Shown: positions 53,901-61,833 of the stretch, one piece after another
Layout: each line of letters begins with the position of its first letter
How positions within the stretch are numbered: the stretch's first letter is position 1
DNA from: Curtobacterium sp. ER1/6
GTDB lineage: Bacteria; Actinomycetota; Actinomycetes; Actinomycetales; Microbacteriaceae
Reading direction: 5' to 3'
DNA length: 64,000 nt
NCBI RefSeq assembly: GCF_001742745.1
Contig: NZ_MJAK01000002.1
Location: 310,001 to 374,000 of the forward strand
Position numbers and translations under genes: made by a program
Notes under the pieces: model-generated
Database searches by the model: none
What the model was told of the DNA's origin: nothing
The model's input: only the letters and a program-made list of their open reading frames with translations

Positions 53901-54598
53901 GTGAGCTCGACCGACCCGAGGTCGTCGTCGGTGGTGCGCTGGTCGGCCACCGAGAACGCCTTGATCGCCTCGATCTCGTCGCCGAAGAAGTCGACGCGCA
54001 CGGGGTGGTCGGCACCCGGGGGGAAGACGTCGAGGATGCCGCCGCGGACCGCGAACTCACCGCGACGGGTGACGAGGTCGACGCGGGCGTACGCGAGGTC
54101 GACGAGCTGCGACGCGATCTGCGCGAGGTCGTTGCCGCGCGAGTCGGTCCGGAGGGCCACCGGCGCGAGCGACGTCAGGTTGCCGGCGATCGGCTGCAGC
54201 GCGGCCCGCACGCTCGCGACGACGACGGTCGTGCGACGGTCGGCCGGGTCGGCGTCCTGCCACGCCGCGAGCTTCCGGAGCGTCGCGATGCGGGTGCCGA
54301 CGGTCTGCGCGCTCGGGCTGAGGCGCTCGTGCGGCAGGGTCTCCCACGCGGGGAACTCGAGGACCTCGGCATCGGGCACGGTGCACGTCAGCGCGCCGCG
54401 GACCGCCTCGGCCTCGCGCCCGGTGGCCGTGACGACGAACAGGCACTGGGGACCGCCGCGCTCGGCGAGCAGGGCGCCGAGCAGCGGGACGCGCAGGCCG
54501 TCGACGACGGAGAAGTCGGCGTCACGCGCGGCGGCGCGGAGGACACGATCGAACGCGGAGGCGCGCGAGAGCGCAGGGATGATGCCCGAGATCGTCAC
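50987..54598 (-). CDS. mfd: transcription-repair coupling factor
   Basis: Mfd removes RNA polymerase stalled at lesions and recruits UvrA. The 1203-residue protein shows the UvrB-like N-terminal module, the RNAP-interaction domain (LQLKPGDVVVHNTHGIGKFV), the SF2 translocase motifs (LLSGDVGYGKTEVAIRAAF, LVPTTLLVRQH, VIIDEEQRFGVEHK, SATPIPRSLEM, ETGLDIANANTLI, QLRGRVGRGRERGYAY) and the C-terminal TRCF domain. The GTG start has TACCAT 7 nt upstream. Length is normal for Mfd. A large opposite-strand frame across it is a composition artefact. Confidence 0.97.
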   Translation of the reverse strand: MTISGIIPALSRASAFDRVLRAAARDADFSVVDGLRVPLLGALLAERGGPQCLFVVTATGREAEAVRGALTCTVPDAEVLEFPAWETLPHERLSPSAQTVGTRIATLRKLAAWQDADPADRRTTVVVASVRAALQPIAGNLTSLAPVALRTDSRGNDLAQIASQLVDLAYARVDLVTRRGEFAVRGGILDVFPPGADHPVRVDFFGDEIEAIKAFSVADQRTTDDDLGSVELTASRELLLSDDVQQRAREMLHEFPNLSQMLAKIAEGIPVEGMESLAPALVQDLVPITTYLPDAATIAVLSPERVAGRAHSLAETNTEFLQAAWSAAVAGAQAPIDLDAGNFLSVQQLKNTRGQRTWWTVTPFDSGLDEGDRDRVLSDAEAAAEAGEYIRVRAEAIPSFAGSADGAVEHVKHLVDDGWGVVVTAQGKGLVERAVQVLADAGVAARAEDLTAPPEPGVVIVTTASVEAGFATPDPRIALLSEAEFYGRSVQQGARTVKKLAGRRKNVVDPLQLKPGDVVVHNTHGIGKFVELVSREVSSGGRNAVKTQREYLVLEYAPSKRNYPGDKLFVPTDQLDQLSRYVGGENPNLSKMGGSDWSAAKSKARKAVRDIAVDLVKLYSARMASKGHAFGPDTPWQRELEEAFPFAETADQLTTIDEIKRDMESPIPMDRLLSGDVGYGKTEVAIRAAFKAVQDGKQVAVLVPTTLLVRQHMETFQERFAGFPVHLRALSRFQSEKESKETIAGLADGTVDIVIGTHRILSQNIAFKDVGLVIIDEEQRFGVEHKDQLKKLKTNVDVLAMSATPIPRSLEMAVTGIREMSTLATPPEDRHPILTFVGPQSDLQVAAAIRRELLREGQVFYVHNRVKDIQSVASHLAEIVPDARIQVAHGQMSEGTLEQVMVDFWERKFDVLVSTTIVETGLDIANANTLIIDKADKYGLSQLHQLRGRVGRGRERGYAYFLYDADKPLSETAQDRLETIAANNELGAGMQVAMKDLEIRGAGNLLGGEQSGHIAGVGFDLYLRMIGEAVSQFRGDVAEGQTELRLEIPVDAHIPEDYVESERLRLEAYQKLSAASAPAAQPEAIDMVLDELTDRYGQPPQAVLTLVEVSRLRRMAQQVGLSDVVVMGSNLRVAGKELADSAQVRLKRMYPGARWFPQQDAASIPLPKPHGESLPDAGLIEWVESILTAVYGASKAPAETPAA

Positions 54599-54605
54599 TC
54601 AGACG

Positions 54606-54611
54606 ATGGTA
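54606..54611 (-). promoter_or_regulatory. mfd -10 box, leaderless type
   Basis: TACCAT on the minus strand, 7 nt before the GTG. Confidence 0.5.
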
Positions 54612-54673
54612 CCGGCGGCGTCCGACACGCGGTTCGGCGTGCGCGGCCGGCGAACACGGGCCGCGCACGTCGG

Positions 54674-56191
54674 TCAGCTGCGGCGGCGACGCCGCAGCAG
54701 GAGGCCGGCCGCGACGAGGACCGCGGCGGCGAGCAGCGCAGGGGCGAGCGGGGTCGCACCGGTCCACGCGAGGGAGCCACGGTCGGGTCCGGCGGCCGTG
54801 TCGCTGCCGGTGGCCGCGGGGTCGGCTGCCGGTCGGCGGGGAGGCGCGGTGCCGGTGTCCGCGCCGCCCGCGGTCTCCGAGGGGGTCGCCCCGGGGCCGG
54901 GGGCCGCCGTGGGGGCGCCGGTCGGGTCCGGTCGCGGGGCGCTCGTGGGGCCGGTGGTCGCCGTCGGCGACGGTGCGACGGTGGCCGTCGGCGTCGCGGT
55001 CGCCTGCGCCGTCGGGGTCAGGGTCAGGGCCGGCTCCGGGGTCAGGGTCGGCGTCGGGGTCGGGGTCGGGGTGGTCGGCGGATCGGTGGGACCCGACGTC
55101 GGAGCCGGGGTCAGGATCGGCTCCGACGTCGGGAGTGGGGTCGGATCGGGGGTCGGCGCGACCGTCGCGGTCGAGTCGGCCGTCGGGTCGGGGACCGGCG
55201 TGCCCGTGGCGGTGGGCTCGGTCGTCGCGGTCGGGCTCGGGACGGCGACCTCGCGACCGGAGGACGCGGCCGTCACGATCCGCTGCCGGTTGTAGTCCGC
55301 GACGACGAGCGTCCGGTCCGGTCCGACCGTCACGGCGGTCGGGTTTGCCAGCGTCGATCCGTCCGGAGCCGTCGAGAACGCCGCGGTCCACGCACCGGCT
55401 GTCCGTGCCCAGACCACACCGTGTCCGTTGTCCACCGCGAAGACGTCGGCCCCGTCGACGGCGACACCGCGGAGCCTCGACTGCGCGTCCCCCGGGAAGC
55501 CGAGTGCCGTGGCGGTCCCCGTCGCACGGTCGACCTGCCAGACCTCGTCGGTCCCGGCGTCCGTCACGGTGAGCGTCCGGCCGTCGGACGACACCGCGAC
55601 GCCGCTCGGGTCGGTCCACGGCCCGGCCACCGTCGTCCACGCGTCGGAGCCGATTCCGGCGGTGAAGAGCGAGCCGCTCCCCGGGACCGCTGCGAACACG
55701 GTCGTGTCCGACACCGCGAGCTCGGACACCGCTCGGCGGACGGGCGGCGCCGTGCGGGAGAGGACGCGACCGTCGGCGTCGAGCACGGCGAGTGCGGGAC
55801 GACCGGCTTCGGCCACGACGATCCGACCGTCCGCGGTGGTCGTGACCGCCGAGGGGTTCCACAGGTCACCACGGCCGGTCCCGAAGGGCGCGACCACGCT
55901 CCAGGTGCCGTCGACCGCGCGGCGCAGCAGCCCGTTCGCCGAGAAGTCCGCGAGGAGCAGCGACCCGTCGGCGGCCCGGTGCACGTCGTTCGGTGCACCG
56001 AATCGCGTTGCGACCGGGGGCGCGGCGGTCTCCGCGCTCGTCGGGGTCCAGGTCTCGGTGGCGGCGACCGCGCCGTCCTGCGTGAGGATCGAGGCCAGTC
56101 CGACCGCGATGACCGCGATCGCCGCGGGCACCACGCCCACGGCTGCCCGGAGTCGCGGTGTCGGTCGTTCCCGGTGCGGTGCTGGTCCCAC
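54674..56191 (-). CDS. secreted beta-propeller (NHL-like) protein with LAXTG sortase signal
   Basis: The 505-residue protein has a signal peptide (about residues 15-44), six or so NHL-like repeats to about residue 330 (RFGAPNDVHRAADGSLLLADF, NPSAVTTTADGRIVVAEAG, DPSGVAVSSDGRTLTVTDAG, NPTAVTVGPDRTLVVADYNRQR) and a 130-residue Pro/Thr-rich stalk. The C-terminus is LAWTG (474-478), a hydrophobic helix and RRRRRS. LAXTG is the motif of class E sortases in high-GC actinobacteria, so covalent attachment to the cell wall is likely. No sortase gene is in the window. The start is GTG; the ligand is unknown. Confidence 0.85.
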   Translation of the reverse strand: MGPAPHRERPTPRLRAAVGVVPAAIAVIAVGLASILTQDGAVAATETWTPTSAETAAPPVATRFGAPNDVHRAADGSLLLADFSANGLLRRAVDGTWSVVAPFGTGRGDLWNPSAVTTTADGRIVVAEAGRPALAVLDADGRVLSRTAPPVRRAVSELAVSDTTVFAAVPGSGSLFTAGIGSDAWTTVAGPWTDPSGVAVSSDGRTLTVTDAGTDEVWQVDRATGTATALGFPGDAQSRLRGVAVDGADVFAVDNGHGVVWARTAGAWTAAFSTAPDGSTLANPTAVTVGPDRTLVVADYNRQRIVTAASSGREVAVPSPTATTEPTATGTPVPDPTADSTATVAPTPDPTPLPTSEPILTPAPTSGPTDPPTTPTPTPTPTLTPEPALTLTPTAQATATPTATVAPSPTATTGPTSAPRPDPTGAPTAAPGPGATPSETAGGADTGTAPPRRPAADPAATGSDTAAGPDRGSLAWTGATPLAPALLAAAVLVAAGLLLRRRRRS

Positions 56192-56371
56192 GGTCGTCCC
56201 CCTCGTCGGGGACGGTCTCCCCGCGGCGAACCTACCGACCGACGGGGTACGGGGTGGTCCCCCACTTCGGGGACCACGCGCCGACCGGACAGCGGCCCGG
56301 CGACGGGGCCGTCACGCGCCGGGCGGTGCGCCGCGTGGCGGAGGTGGGGCGTGCCTCCCGGCCGGGAACCG

Positions 56372-56956
56372 TCAGGAGGGGGCGTGCACGCGCTGCTGCG
56401 CGGCGAGGAGGCCGAGCTCCGCGATCGCCTCGACGGCGTCGGCGCCGTCGGCGAGCAGGTTCGGCAGCGTCTTCTTCTCGGTCGGCGAGAAGTCGCGCAG
56501 GACGAAGTCGGCGGGGTCCTGACGGCCCGGCGGACGGCCGATCCCCATGCGCACCCGGCTGAACTCGTTCGTGCCGGTCGCCTTGATGATGTCGCGGAGG
56601 CCGTTGTGGCCACCGTGCCCGCCGTTGCCCTTGAGGCGCACGGTGTCGAACGGCAGGTCGAGCTCGTCGTGCACGACGACGAGGTCGGCCGGGGTGACGC
56701 TGTAGAACCCGAGGACGCTCGAGACGGGGCCGCCCGAGGTGTTCATGAACGAGCCGGGCTTGGCGAGGACGAGCTTCGGTCCGCCCGGCACCAGACGCCC
56801 CTCGGCGACCTGGTTCGGCGTCTTGTGCTTCTTGAACGTCGCGCCCATGCGGGCCGCGAGTTCGTCGAGGACCATCTGGCCGACGTTGTGACGGTTGCCC
56901 GCGTAGTCGGGCCCGGGGTTCCCGAGCCCGACCACGACGAGGGTCGTTCCTGTCAT
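56372..56956 (-). CDS. pth: peptidyl-tRNA hydrolase
   Basis: Pth releases peptides from stalled peptidyl-tRNA. The 194-residue protein has VGLGNPGPDYAGNRHNVGQM (catalytic His), PGSFMNTSGG and VVVHDELDLPFDTVRLKGNGGHGGHNGLRDI. ATG 56956 matches the family start. It lies 46 nt downstream of rplY in the same direction, the standard actinobacterial rplY-pth pair, and probably shares its promoter. Confidence 0.95.
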   Translation of the reverse strand: MTGTTLVVVGLGNPGPDYAGNRHNVGQMVLDELAARMGATFKKHKTPNQVAEGRLVPGGPKLVLAKPGSFMNTSGGPVSSVLGFYSVTPADLVVVHDELDLPFDTVRLKGNGGHGGHNGLRDIIKATGTNEFSRVRMGIGRPPGRQDPADFVLRDFSPTEKKTLPNLLADGADAVEAIAELGLLAAQQRVHAPS

Positions 56957-57002
56957 CAGCGTCGGCCAGACGTTCCGCGGAGTGCCATCTCTCCGGAGGG
57001 TC

Positions 57003-57641
57003 CTACTCGGAGTCGGCGTCGACCGGGGCGGAGCCGCCCTCGGCACCGGCCTCGGCGCCCGCCTCGGCAGCGGCCTCGTCGGCGGCGTCGTCGTCGGCGG
57101 TGCCACGCGGGGTGACGATCTGGACGACGAGCGCCTCGGCGTCGGTCTCGAGCTCGGCGCCCGACGGGAGCTCGAGCTGCGAGGCGAGGACCTGCGTGCC
57201 GTCCTCGAGGCCCTCGACGTCCACGGTCACGTGCTCCGGGATGTCGGTCGCCTCGACGAGCAGCGAGACCGAGGAGAGGTCCTGCACGTGGATGGTGCCG
57301 GAGAAGGACTCACCGGTGACGACGACGGGGACGTCGACGGTGACCTTCTCGCCACGACGCACGACGACGAGGTCGATGTGCTCGATGATCTGGCGCACCG
57401 GGTCACGCTGGACGTCCTTGACGAGGGCGAGCTGCGCCGAGCCCTCGATGTCGAGGTCGACGACGGCGTTCGCGGTACGGACGAGCAGCATCGTCTCGTG
57501 GCCCGGCAGGCTGATGTGCTGCGGCTCGGTGCCGTGGCCGTAGACGACCGCGGGGATCTTGTCGGCGGCACGGAGCTTGCGCGCTGCGCCCTTGCCGAAC
57601 TTGGTGCGGTTCTCCGCTGAGAGCTTGGTGTAGTCGGCCAT
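57003..57641 (-). CDS. rplY: 50S ribosomal protein L25 / general stress protein Ctc
   Basis: L25 binds 5S rRNA in the large subunit. The 212-residue protein is the long (Ctc) form. It has an N-terminal 5S-binding domain (TKFGKGAARKLRAADKIPAVVYGHG), a C-terminal TL5-type domain (VTVDVPVVVTGES..., QLELPSGAELE) and a 35-residue acidic Ala/Glu/Asp tail. ATG 57641 is preceded by AGGAGG. The leader is about 165 nt and contains a perfect palindrome. Confidence 0.95.
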   Translation of the reverse strand: MADYTKLSAENRTKFGKGAARKLRAADKIPAVVYGHGTEPQHISLPGHETMLLVRTANAVVDLDIEGSAQLALVKDVQRDPVRQIIEHIDLVVVRRGEKVTVDVPVVVTGESFSGTIHVQDLSSVSLLVEATDIPEHVTVDVEGLEDGTQVLASQLELPSGAELETDAEALVVQIVTPRGTADDDAADEAAAEAGAEAGAEGGSAPVDADSE

Positions 57642-57842
57642 GGTGGCGCCTCCTGGTGTCGTGGTCGACGCCGGGGTGCCGGCATCGGGGGGTCTGTGGT
57701 GTTGCAACTCGAACGCGTGCACGCGTGAGGAACGCTCCCAGGGCTGGGCCGGGTCTCCCTACCGCGTCGATCACGGCCGCGCATGCGCGGCCCTCGCCGA
57801 AGTCGGTTCACGAGTCTAGCAGGGGCTGCCGGGCGTGTCGTC
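57642..57842 (-). promoter_or_regulatory. rplY promoter and long structured leader
   Basis: TGC-TAGACT (extended -10, 57813-57818) with ACGACA 18 nt upstream forms the promoter. The leader of about 165 nt contains GGCCGCGCATGCGCGGCC (57775-57792), a perfect 18-bp palindrome that folds as a short hairpin, and several CGCGTG/CACGCG segments nearer the gene. No small open frame is evident. Autoregulation by L25 is possible. Confidence 0.5.
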
Positions 57843-57881
57843 CGGATGCTGCGCCGCGGACGGATCTCCCGGCACCACGGA

Positions 57882-57925
57882 CGGACGGGAGGCGCGTGGC
57901 GGCGCCGCCACGCGCCTCCCGTCCG
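57882..57925 (-). terminator. palindromic repeat family 1, copy 6 (after the secreted-protein gene)
   Basis: A perfect 44-bp palindrome (22-bp arms, no spacer) with the CGGACGGGAGGCGCGTGG core. It lies 57 nt past the stop of the gene at 57982 and before the rplY promoter. Confidence 0.75.
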
Positions 57926-57981
57926 GCGTCCCCTGCGGCCGCGGGCCGGTCCCCCCAGGACCACCTGCCCGCGACCGCGGC

Positions 57982-58941
57982 TCAGTCGACGCCCTCCGGC
58001 GCCGGCGGCGCGAGCCGCTCGATCGTCGCCGCGACGCGCTCGGCCACCGCGACCTGGTCCGGTCGGACGGCGTCGAGGACCGCGGCGTCGGACGCGGTGA
58101 CGTGCAGGAGACGAGACCACTGCGCGTCGTACAGGGCACGTCGGTAGCCGGAGGACTCCTGACAGGCCACGTCGTGCTCGGCGAGGGCGGTCTCGGCGGC
58201 CGTGATCCTGCCCTCGCGGAAGTTCAGACCGTAGTCCATGAGCATCGACTGCGACGGCAGGTCGCTCGGTGTCCCGGGCAGGTCGACCAGACCGGCCGTG
58301 CTCATGCAGCGGTGCCACGCACCCGTGGTCGCGGCGACGGACGGATCTCGCCGGGCGTCGTCGGCGGCGAGGGCCGTGAGCCGCTCGGCCACTGCAGTGC
58401 TCTGCTCGACGCCGCTCTCGTTCGTCCCGAGCGCCCGACGGGCGTGACGCCAGCAGGCCTCGACCGCTCCCTCCGGCGCTGCCGCGATCGCCGCCGTCCG
58501 ATCGGGAGAGCCGGCCCATGCCCGCCTGGCTTCGACGTTGGCGCCGATGGTCGAGATCGCGTGGTACCCGCGGCGCTCGGCCAGGGCGGGCAGCAGTGGC
58601 TTCGTCGTCGCGAGCGCCGGGGTCGTGTTGCCGCGAACCGCTGGGTCGTCCGCTTCGCTCAGCGCCTGGAGCCCCGAGACCGTCGCCCACGGTGGTGCCC
58701 CGTCGATCCCGAGCCGCTCGAGACAGGGCTCCGCGACCAGTTCCTCGGCGTAGGACGTCGCGTCGACCGCCGGCTGCGCGTAGCCGTCGAGCGGCATCGA
58801 CCACGTGTCGAGGTCCCGTTCGACGGTGGGGCGGACGGCGTGGTCGGCGGGCTCCGGCAGGCTGTGCAGGACCGCTCCCCCGAGACCGGCGACGACGAGG
58901 ACGAGGGTGCCGGTCTTCGCGGCACGCTGGGTGATGCGCAT
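57982..58941 (-). CDS. secreted hypothetical protein, third gene of a two-component operon
   Basis: The 319-residue protein has one N-terminal hydrophobic segment (GTLVLVVAGLGGAVLHSL) that acts as signal peptide or anchor. A mostly helical extracytoplasmic domain follows with four cysteines (EPCLERLGID, EACWRHARRALG, HRCMSTAGL, DVACQESSG) spaced as two possible disulfides. No lipobox is seen. GGGGGAA precedes ATG 58941. It starts 8 nt after the response regulator stop, so it is co-transcribed with the kinase and regulator and may be a signal-sensing partner or a target. I do not recognise the family. Confidence 0.75.
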   Translation of the reverse strand: MRITQRAAKTGTLVLVVAGLGGAVLHSLPEPADHAVRPTVERDLDTWSMPLDGYAQPAVDATSYAEELVAEPCLERLGIDGAPPWATVSGLQALSEADDPAVRGNTTPALATTKPLLPALAERRGYHAISTIGANVEARRAWAGSPDRTAAIAAAPEGAVEACWRHARRALGTNESGVEQSTAVAERLTALAADDARRDPSVAATTGAWHRCMSTAGLVDLPGTPSDLPSQSMLMDYGLNFREGRITAAETALAEHDVACQESSGYRRALYDAQWSRLLHVTASDAAVLDAVRPDQVAVAERVAATIERLAPPAPEGVD

Positions 58942-58949
58942 GGTTCCCC

Positions 58950-59606
58950 CTAGGCGCGGACGAGGCCGCGTTCGTGTGCGGTGATGACGACCTGGATCCG
59001 GTTCCGGAGTCCGAGCTTCGTCAGCACCGCGCGGACGTGGGTCTTGACGGTGGCCTCGCTGAGGAACACCGACGACGCGATCTCCTGGTTGCTCAGGCCC
59101 TTCGCGACGAGCAGGAACACCTCGCGCTCCCGAGCGGTCAGGACGTCGAGCACCTCGTCCGCACGCGGGGTCTCGACGAGGGTGCCGTCGGCGCGGAGCA
59201 GGTCGAGTGCCTCGGTCTCGGTCGGTGCCGGGCGCCCCTCGTGCACGTCGCGGATCGTGGTGAGCACGACCTCGGGCAGCGCGTCCTTCGTCAGGAAGGC
59301 CGCGGCCCCGGCGCGGAGGGCCGCGAGCACGGCCTCGTCCCGACGGATGGTCGTGAGCACGACGACCTTCGGGCGGTCGCCTCCGCGTGCGGCAAGTCGT
59401 GCCGTCGTCTCGATGCCGTTCAGCACCGGCATCCGGAGGTCGAGGAGCAGGACGTCCGGCTCCGCCTCCGCACAGAGGGCCAGTGCAGCGGTGCCGTCCG
59501 CCGCGGTGCCGACGCAGGTCATGTTGTCCTGGGCGTCGACGAGCATCCGCATCCCGGAGGCGAACAGGGGCTGGTCGTCGACGACGGCGACGCGGACCTC
59601 GCTCAC
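58950..59606 (-). CDS. NarL/FixJ-type response regulator
   Basis: The 218-residue regulator has a receiver domain (RVAVVDDQPLFASGMR; phosphorylated Asp56 in DVLLLDLRMP; VVVLTTIRRD; FLTKDALPE) and a LuxR-type helix-turn-helix (LTAREREVFLLVAKGLSNQEIASSVFLSEATVKTHV). Its GTG start overlaps the histidine kinase stop by 4 nt, so the two form a cognate pair. The target genes cannot be read from the sequence; the adjacent secreted-protein gene is an obvious candidate. Confidence 0.93.
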   Translation of the reverse strand: MSEVRVAVVDDQPLFASGMRMLVDAQDNMTCVGTAADGTAALALCAEAEPDVLLLDLRMPVLNGIETTARLAARGGDRPKVVVLTTIRRDEAVLAALRAGAAAFLTKDALPEVVLTTIRDVHEGRPAPTETEALDLLRADGTLVETPRADEVLDVLTAREREVFLLVAKGLSNQEIASSVFLSEATVKTHVRAVLTKLGLRNRIQVVITAHERGLVRA

Positions 59607-60805
59607 CGGGTGCCCTCGGTGGACAGCCACCCGGTGACGACGAACTCGTCCGGTTCGTCGCCGACGCCCGCGCGGAGCCACCCGCCCGCGAGACGGGCAC
59701 GCTCCCGCATGCCGTCGACGCCGGACCCCACGCCGTCGAGCCGGACGAGCGGTGCATCGCCGCGCGAGGTCACGACGATCCCGAGGCCGGCTCCGCGCCA
59801 GTCGAGCACGACCCGCGCTGTCGCGGTCCGGCCCTGGTGCTTGAGCACGTTCGTGAGGCTCTCCTGCACGATGCGGTGCACGGCACCGCCGACGGCGGTC
59901 CCGAGCGACACCGGGTCGCCGTGCTGCTCGAAGGACGCCCGCATCCCGAGCTCGCGCATGTCCTCGACCAGGTCGGGGACGTCCGCCAGCCCGTGCACGG
60001 CGTCCGGCCCGGAGCCCTGGATCCGTTCGACGAGCGACCGCACGTCGCCGAGGGCGTTCCTGCTCACGTCGGCGATGTCGCGGAGGGCGGTCGCCGTCGG
60101 ACCGTCCGGACCCGCGACGGCCGCGGCGCCCTGGGCCTGCGACACGACCACGGCGAGCGAGTGCGCGAGCGAGTCGTGCACGTCGCGGGCGATGCGCGCT
60201 CGGTCCTGCTCCGCACGGAGTTCGGCCGTGGTGACCTCGGTCTCCCGCTCGGCCTCGACGACGCGGACGCGGGCGAGGCCGATCCGCCACGCGGCACCGA
60301 CCGCGACGCCGACCGCCCACGCGATCCCGCTCGCGCCGGCGAGCGCCAGGGTCAGCAGGACGACGTCGTTCCGGGTGCCCGAGCGCGAGGCCGTCCAGTT
60401 CCCCCACACGTCGGGGTCGGCCACGGTCGGCACCGCCATGGCCCACGCCGCGGCGGCGCTGGCGACCCCGAGGACGGGCACCGCGAGCCAGCGCAGCAGC
60501 CCCGATCGGCCGGCACCGACGAGACCGACGACGATCGCGACGGCCAGGTAGGTCGGCCACGTCGTGTCCCGCGGTCCGGGCAGCAGGTGCAGCGCCTGGA
60601 GCAGCGGCACGACCACGACGAGCCCGAGCGCCGTGGCGGGCATCCAGTTCGCCAGACCGATCGCGACCGCGAAGGCGCTGACGACGAGCACGTGGCCGGT
60701 CAGGTCGCTGCGGCCGGCCTCCGCGACGATCCACAGCACCAGGTACACGGCGCCCGCGGCGGGAGCCAGGAGGTGCCGTGCCCGGCGGCGGAGGAAGGAG
60801 GTCAT
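59603..60805 (-). CDS. NarL-type sensor histidine kinase (HisKA_3)
   Basis: The 400-residue kinase has four to six N-terminal membrane helices (residues about 8-165), a coiled linker (RVRVVEAERETEVTTAELRAEQ), the HisKA_3 phospho-acceptor helix RARIARDVHDSLAHSLAVV and a HATPase_c domain (HRIVQESLTNVLKH N-box; LDGVGSGVDGMRERARLAGG G-box). There is no separate extracytoplasmic sensor domain, so it may sense the membrane or a partner such as the secreted third gene. The ATG has TACGCT 7 nt upstream. Confidence 0.93.
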   Translation of the reverse strand: MTSFLRRRARHLLAPAAGAVYLVLWIVAEAGRSDLTGHVLVVSAFAVAIGLANWMPATALGLVVVVPLLQALHLLPGPRDTTWPTYLAVAIVVGLVGAGRSGLLRWLAVPVLGVASAAAAWAMAVPTVADPDVWGNWTASRSGTRNDVVLLTLALAGASGIAWAVGVAVGAAWRIGLARVRVVEAERETEVTTAELRAEQDRARIARDVHDSLAHSLAVVVSQAQGAAAVAGPDGPTATALRDIADVSRNALGDVRSLVERIQGSGPDAVHGLADVPDLVEDMRELGMRASFEQHGDPVSLGTAVGGAVHRIVQESLTNVLKHQGRTATARVVLDWRGAGLGIVVTSRGDAPLVRLDGVGSGVDGMRERARLAGGWLRAGVGDEPDEFVVTGWLSTEGTR

Positions 60806-60812
60806 GTCGGCG

Positions 60813-60818
60813 AGCGTA
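60813..60818 (-). promoter_or_regulatory. two-component operon -10 box, leaderless type
   Basis: TACGCT on the minus strand, 7 nt before the kinase ATG. GGAGG nearby could also allow leadered initiation. Confidence 0.45.
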
Positions 60819-60887
60819 GGGCGGGCGTCGCGGCCGGAGCGACCGGGCGGCGACGCTTTCATCCGAGGGGATGAGGCCCGACCTGCG

Positions 60888-61802
60888 TCAGCGACCGACG
60901 TCGCGACGGTGCCGCTGCGCGGCCCGCAGCAGCTCCCGGGCGCGGTCGCTCGCGGCCTCCGCCTCGTCGCGGGTCCGCTCGGCACGTCCGACCGCAGCCG
61001 TCGCCTCGGCGAGCTGCCGTTCGAGGTCCGAGCGGTGGTCCTCGGCCGCCTCGAGCTCGGACTCCGCGGCATCGAGCGCGGCGTCGGCATCGCGGGACTC
61101 GCTCCGCGCCACCGACTCGGCCTCGCGGGCGGCGCGGCGTTCCGCCGTCGGATCGGCCGTCGGCGTCGGCTGTTCCTCCGGCTCCGGCTCCGGTTCCGCT
61201 CGCGGTCCGGAGTCCGGCCTGGAGGCGCGGCTCGCCTTCCGCGTCCGCCTCGCGCTGGTGATCGGGATGGGTTCGGCGTCGGTGCCGGACCACGCGTCGG
61301 GGACGGCGTCCGGGTCGGCGAGCGCGCCGTCGAGGTCGACCGCCTCGAACCCGGCGCTCTCGAGGGGTCGGACGAGCAGTCCCGAGCGGACCGCGGCGCC
61401 GGCGTGCGGATCCGTCATCGCTGCCTCGATCGTGGCGCGGACCTGGTCGAGCACCGCCGACGTCGCCGGGTGTCCGGCGTCCGAGGCCAGGTCGGCGCCG
61501 GCCTGCGCGAGTGCCGTCACGACCGCGGCGCGCTGCTGCCGGAGCTGCCGGATCGCCGCGGGGTCCGCGTCGGCCTGTGCCTGCCGGATCGCCGGGCCCA
61601 GGTCCACGGCCTCGTCGAGGGCGCCCTCGTGCGCGAGCAGGTCGACCACCCAGGCAGCGGGCGCGGGCTTCCGCAGGCCACCGATCCTGGTGGCGAGCGC
61701 CCGGTCGTCCTTCCGCGCCGCACGCTGTCGCGCAGTGCGCTCGCGCACGAAGTCCGCGGGCGCGACGAGCAGCAGTCCCCTCGCCACCTCCGCGAACTCC
61801 AC
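60888..61802 (-). CDS. coiled-coil protein of unknown function
   Basis: The 304-residue protein has a conserved-looking N-terminal domain of about 150 residues (VARGLLLVAPADFVRERTARQRAARKDDRALATRIGGLRKPAPAAWVVDLLA), a Pro/Glu-rich linker (about 195-215), and a long Ala/Arg/Glu-rich coiled coil to the end. The beginning resembles a family I have seen annotated only as hypothetical in actinobacteria. The GTG has CATGCT 6 nt upstream. No enzymatic motif is visible; nucleic-acid binding or a scaffold role is possible. Confidence 0.7.
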   Translation of the reverse strand: MEFAEVARGLLLVAPADFVRERTARQRAARKDDRALATRIGGLRKPAPAAWVVDLLAHEGALDEAVDLGPAIRQAQADADPAAIRQLRQQRAAVVTALAQAGADLASDAGHPATSAVLDQVRATIEAAMTDPHAGAAVRSGLLVRPLESAGFEAVDLDGALADPDAVPDAWSGTDAEPIPITSARRTRKASRASRPDSGPRAEPEPEPEEQPTPTADPTAERRAAREAESVARSESRDADAALDAAESELEAAEDHRSDLERQLAEATAAVGRAERTRDEAEAASDRARELLRAAQRHRRDVGR

Positions 61803-61808
61803 GCACCC

Positions 61809-61814
61809 AGCATG
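61809..61814 (-). promoter_or_regulatory. -10-like box of the coiled-coil protein gene, leaderless type
   Basis: CATGCT on the minus strand, 6 nt before the GTG. Confidence 0.35.
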
Positions 61815-61833
61815 CCCGGCGCTCCGGGAGCCG

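Noticed and set aside
51089-57115. A 2008-codon open frame on the plus strand opposite mfd, the LAXTG gene and pth
   Set aside because: It is antisense to well-supported genes, rich in Arg, Gly, Val and Asp as expected from the complement of GC3-rich codons, and has no domain. It is a composition shadow.
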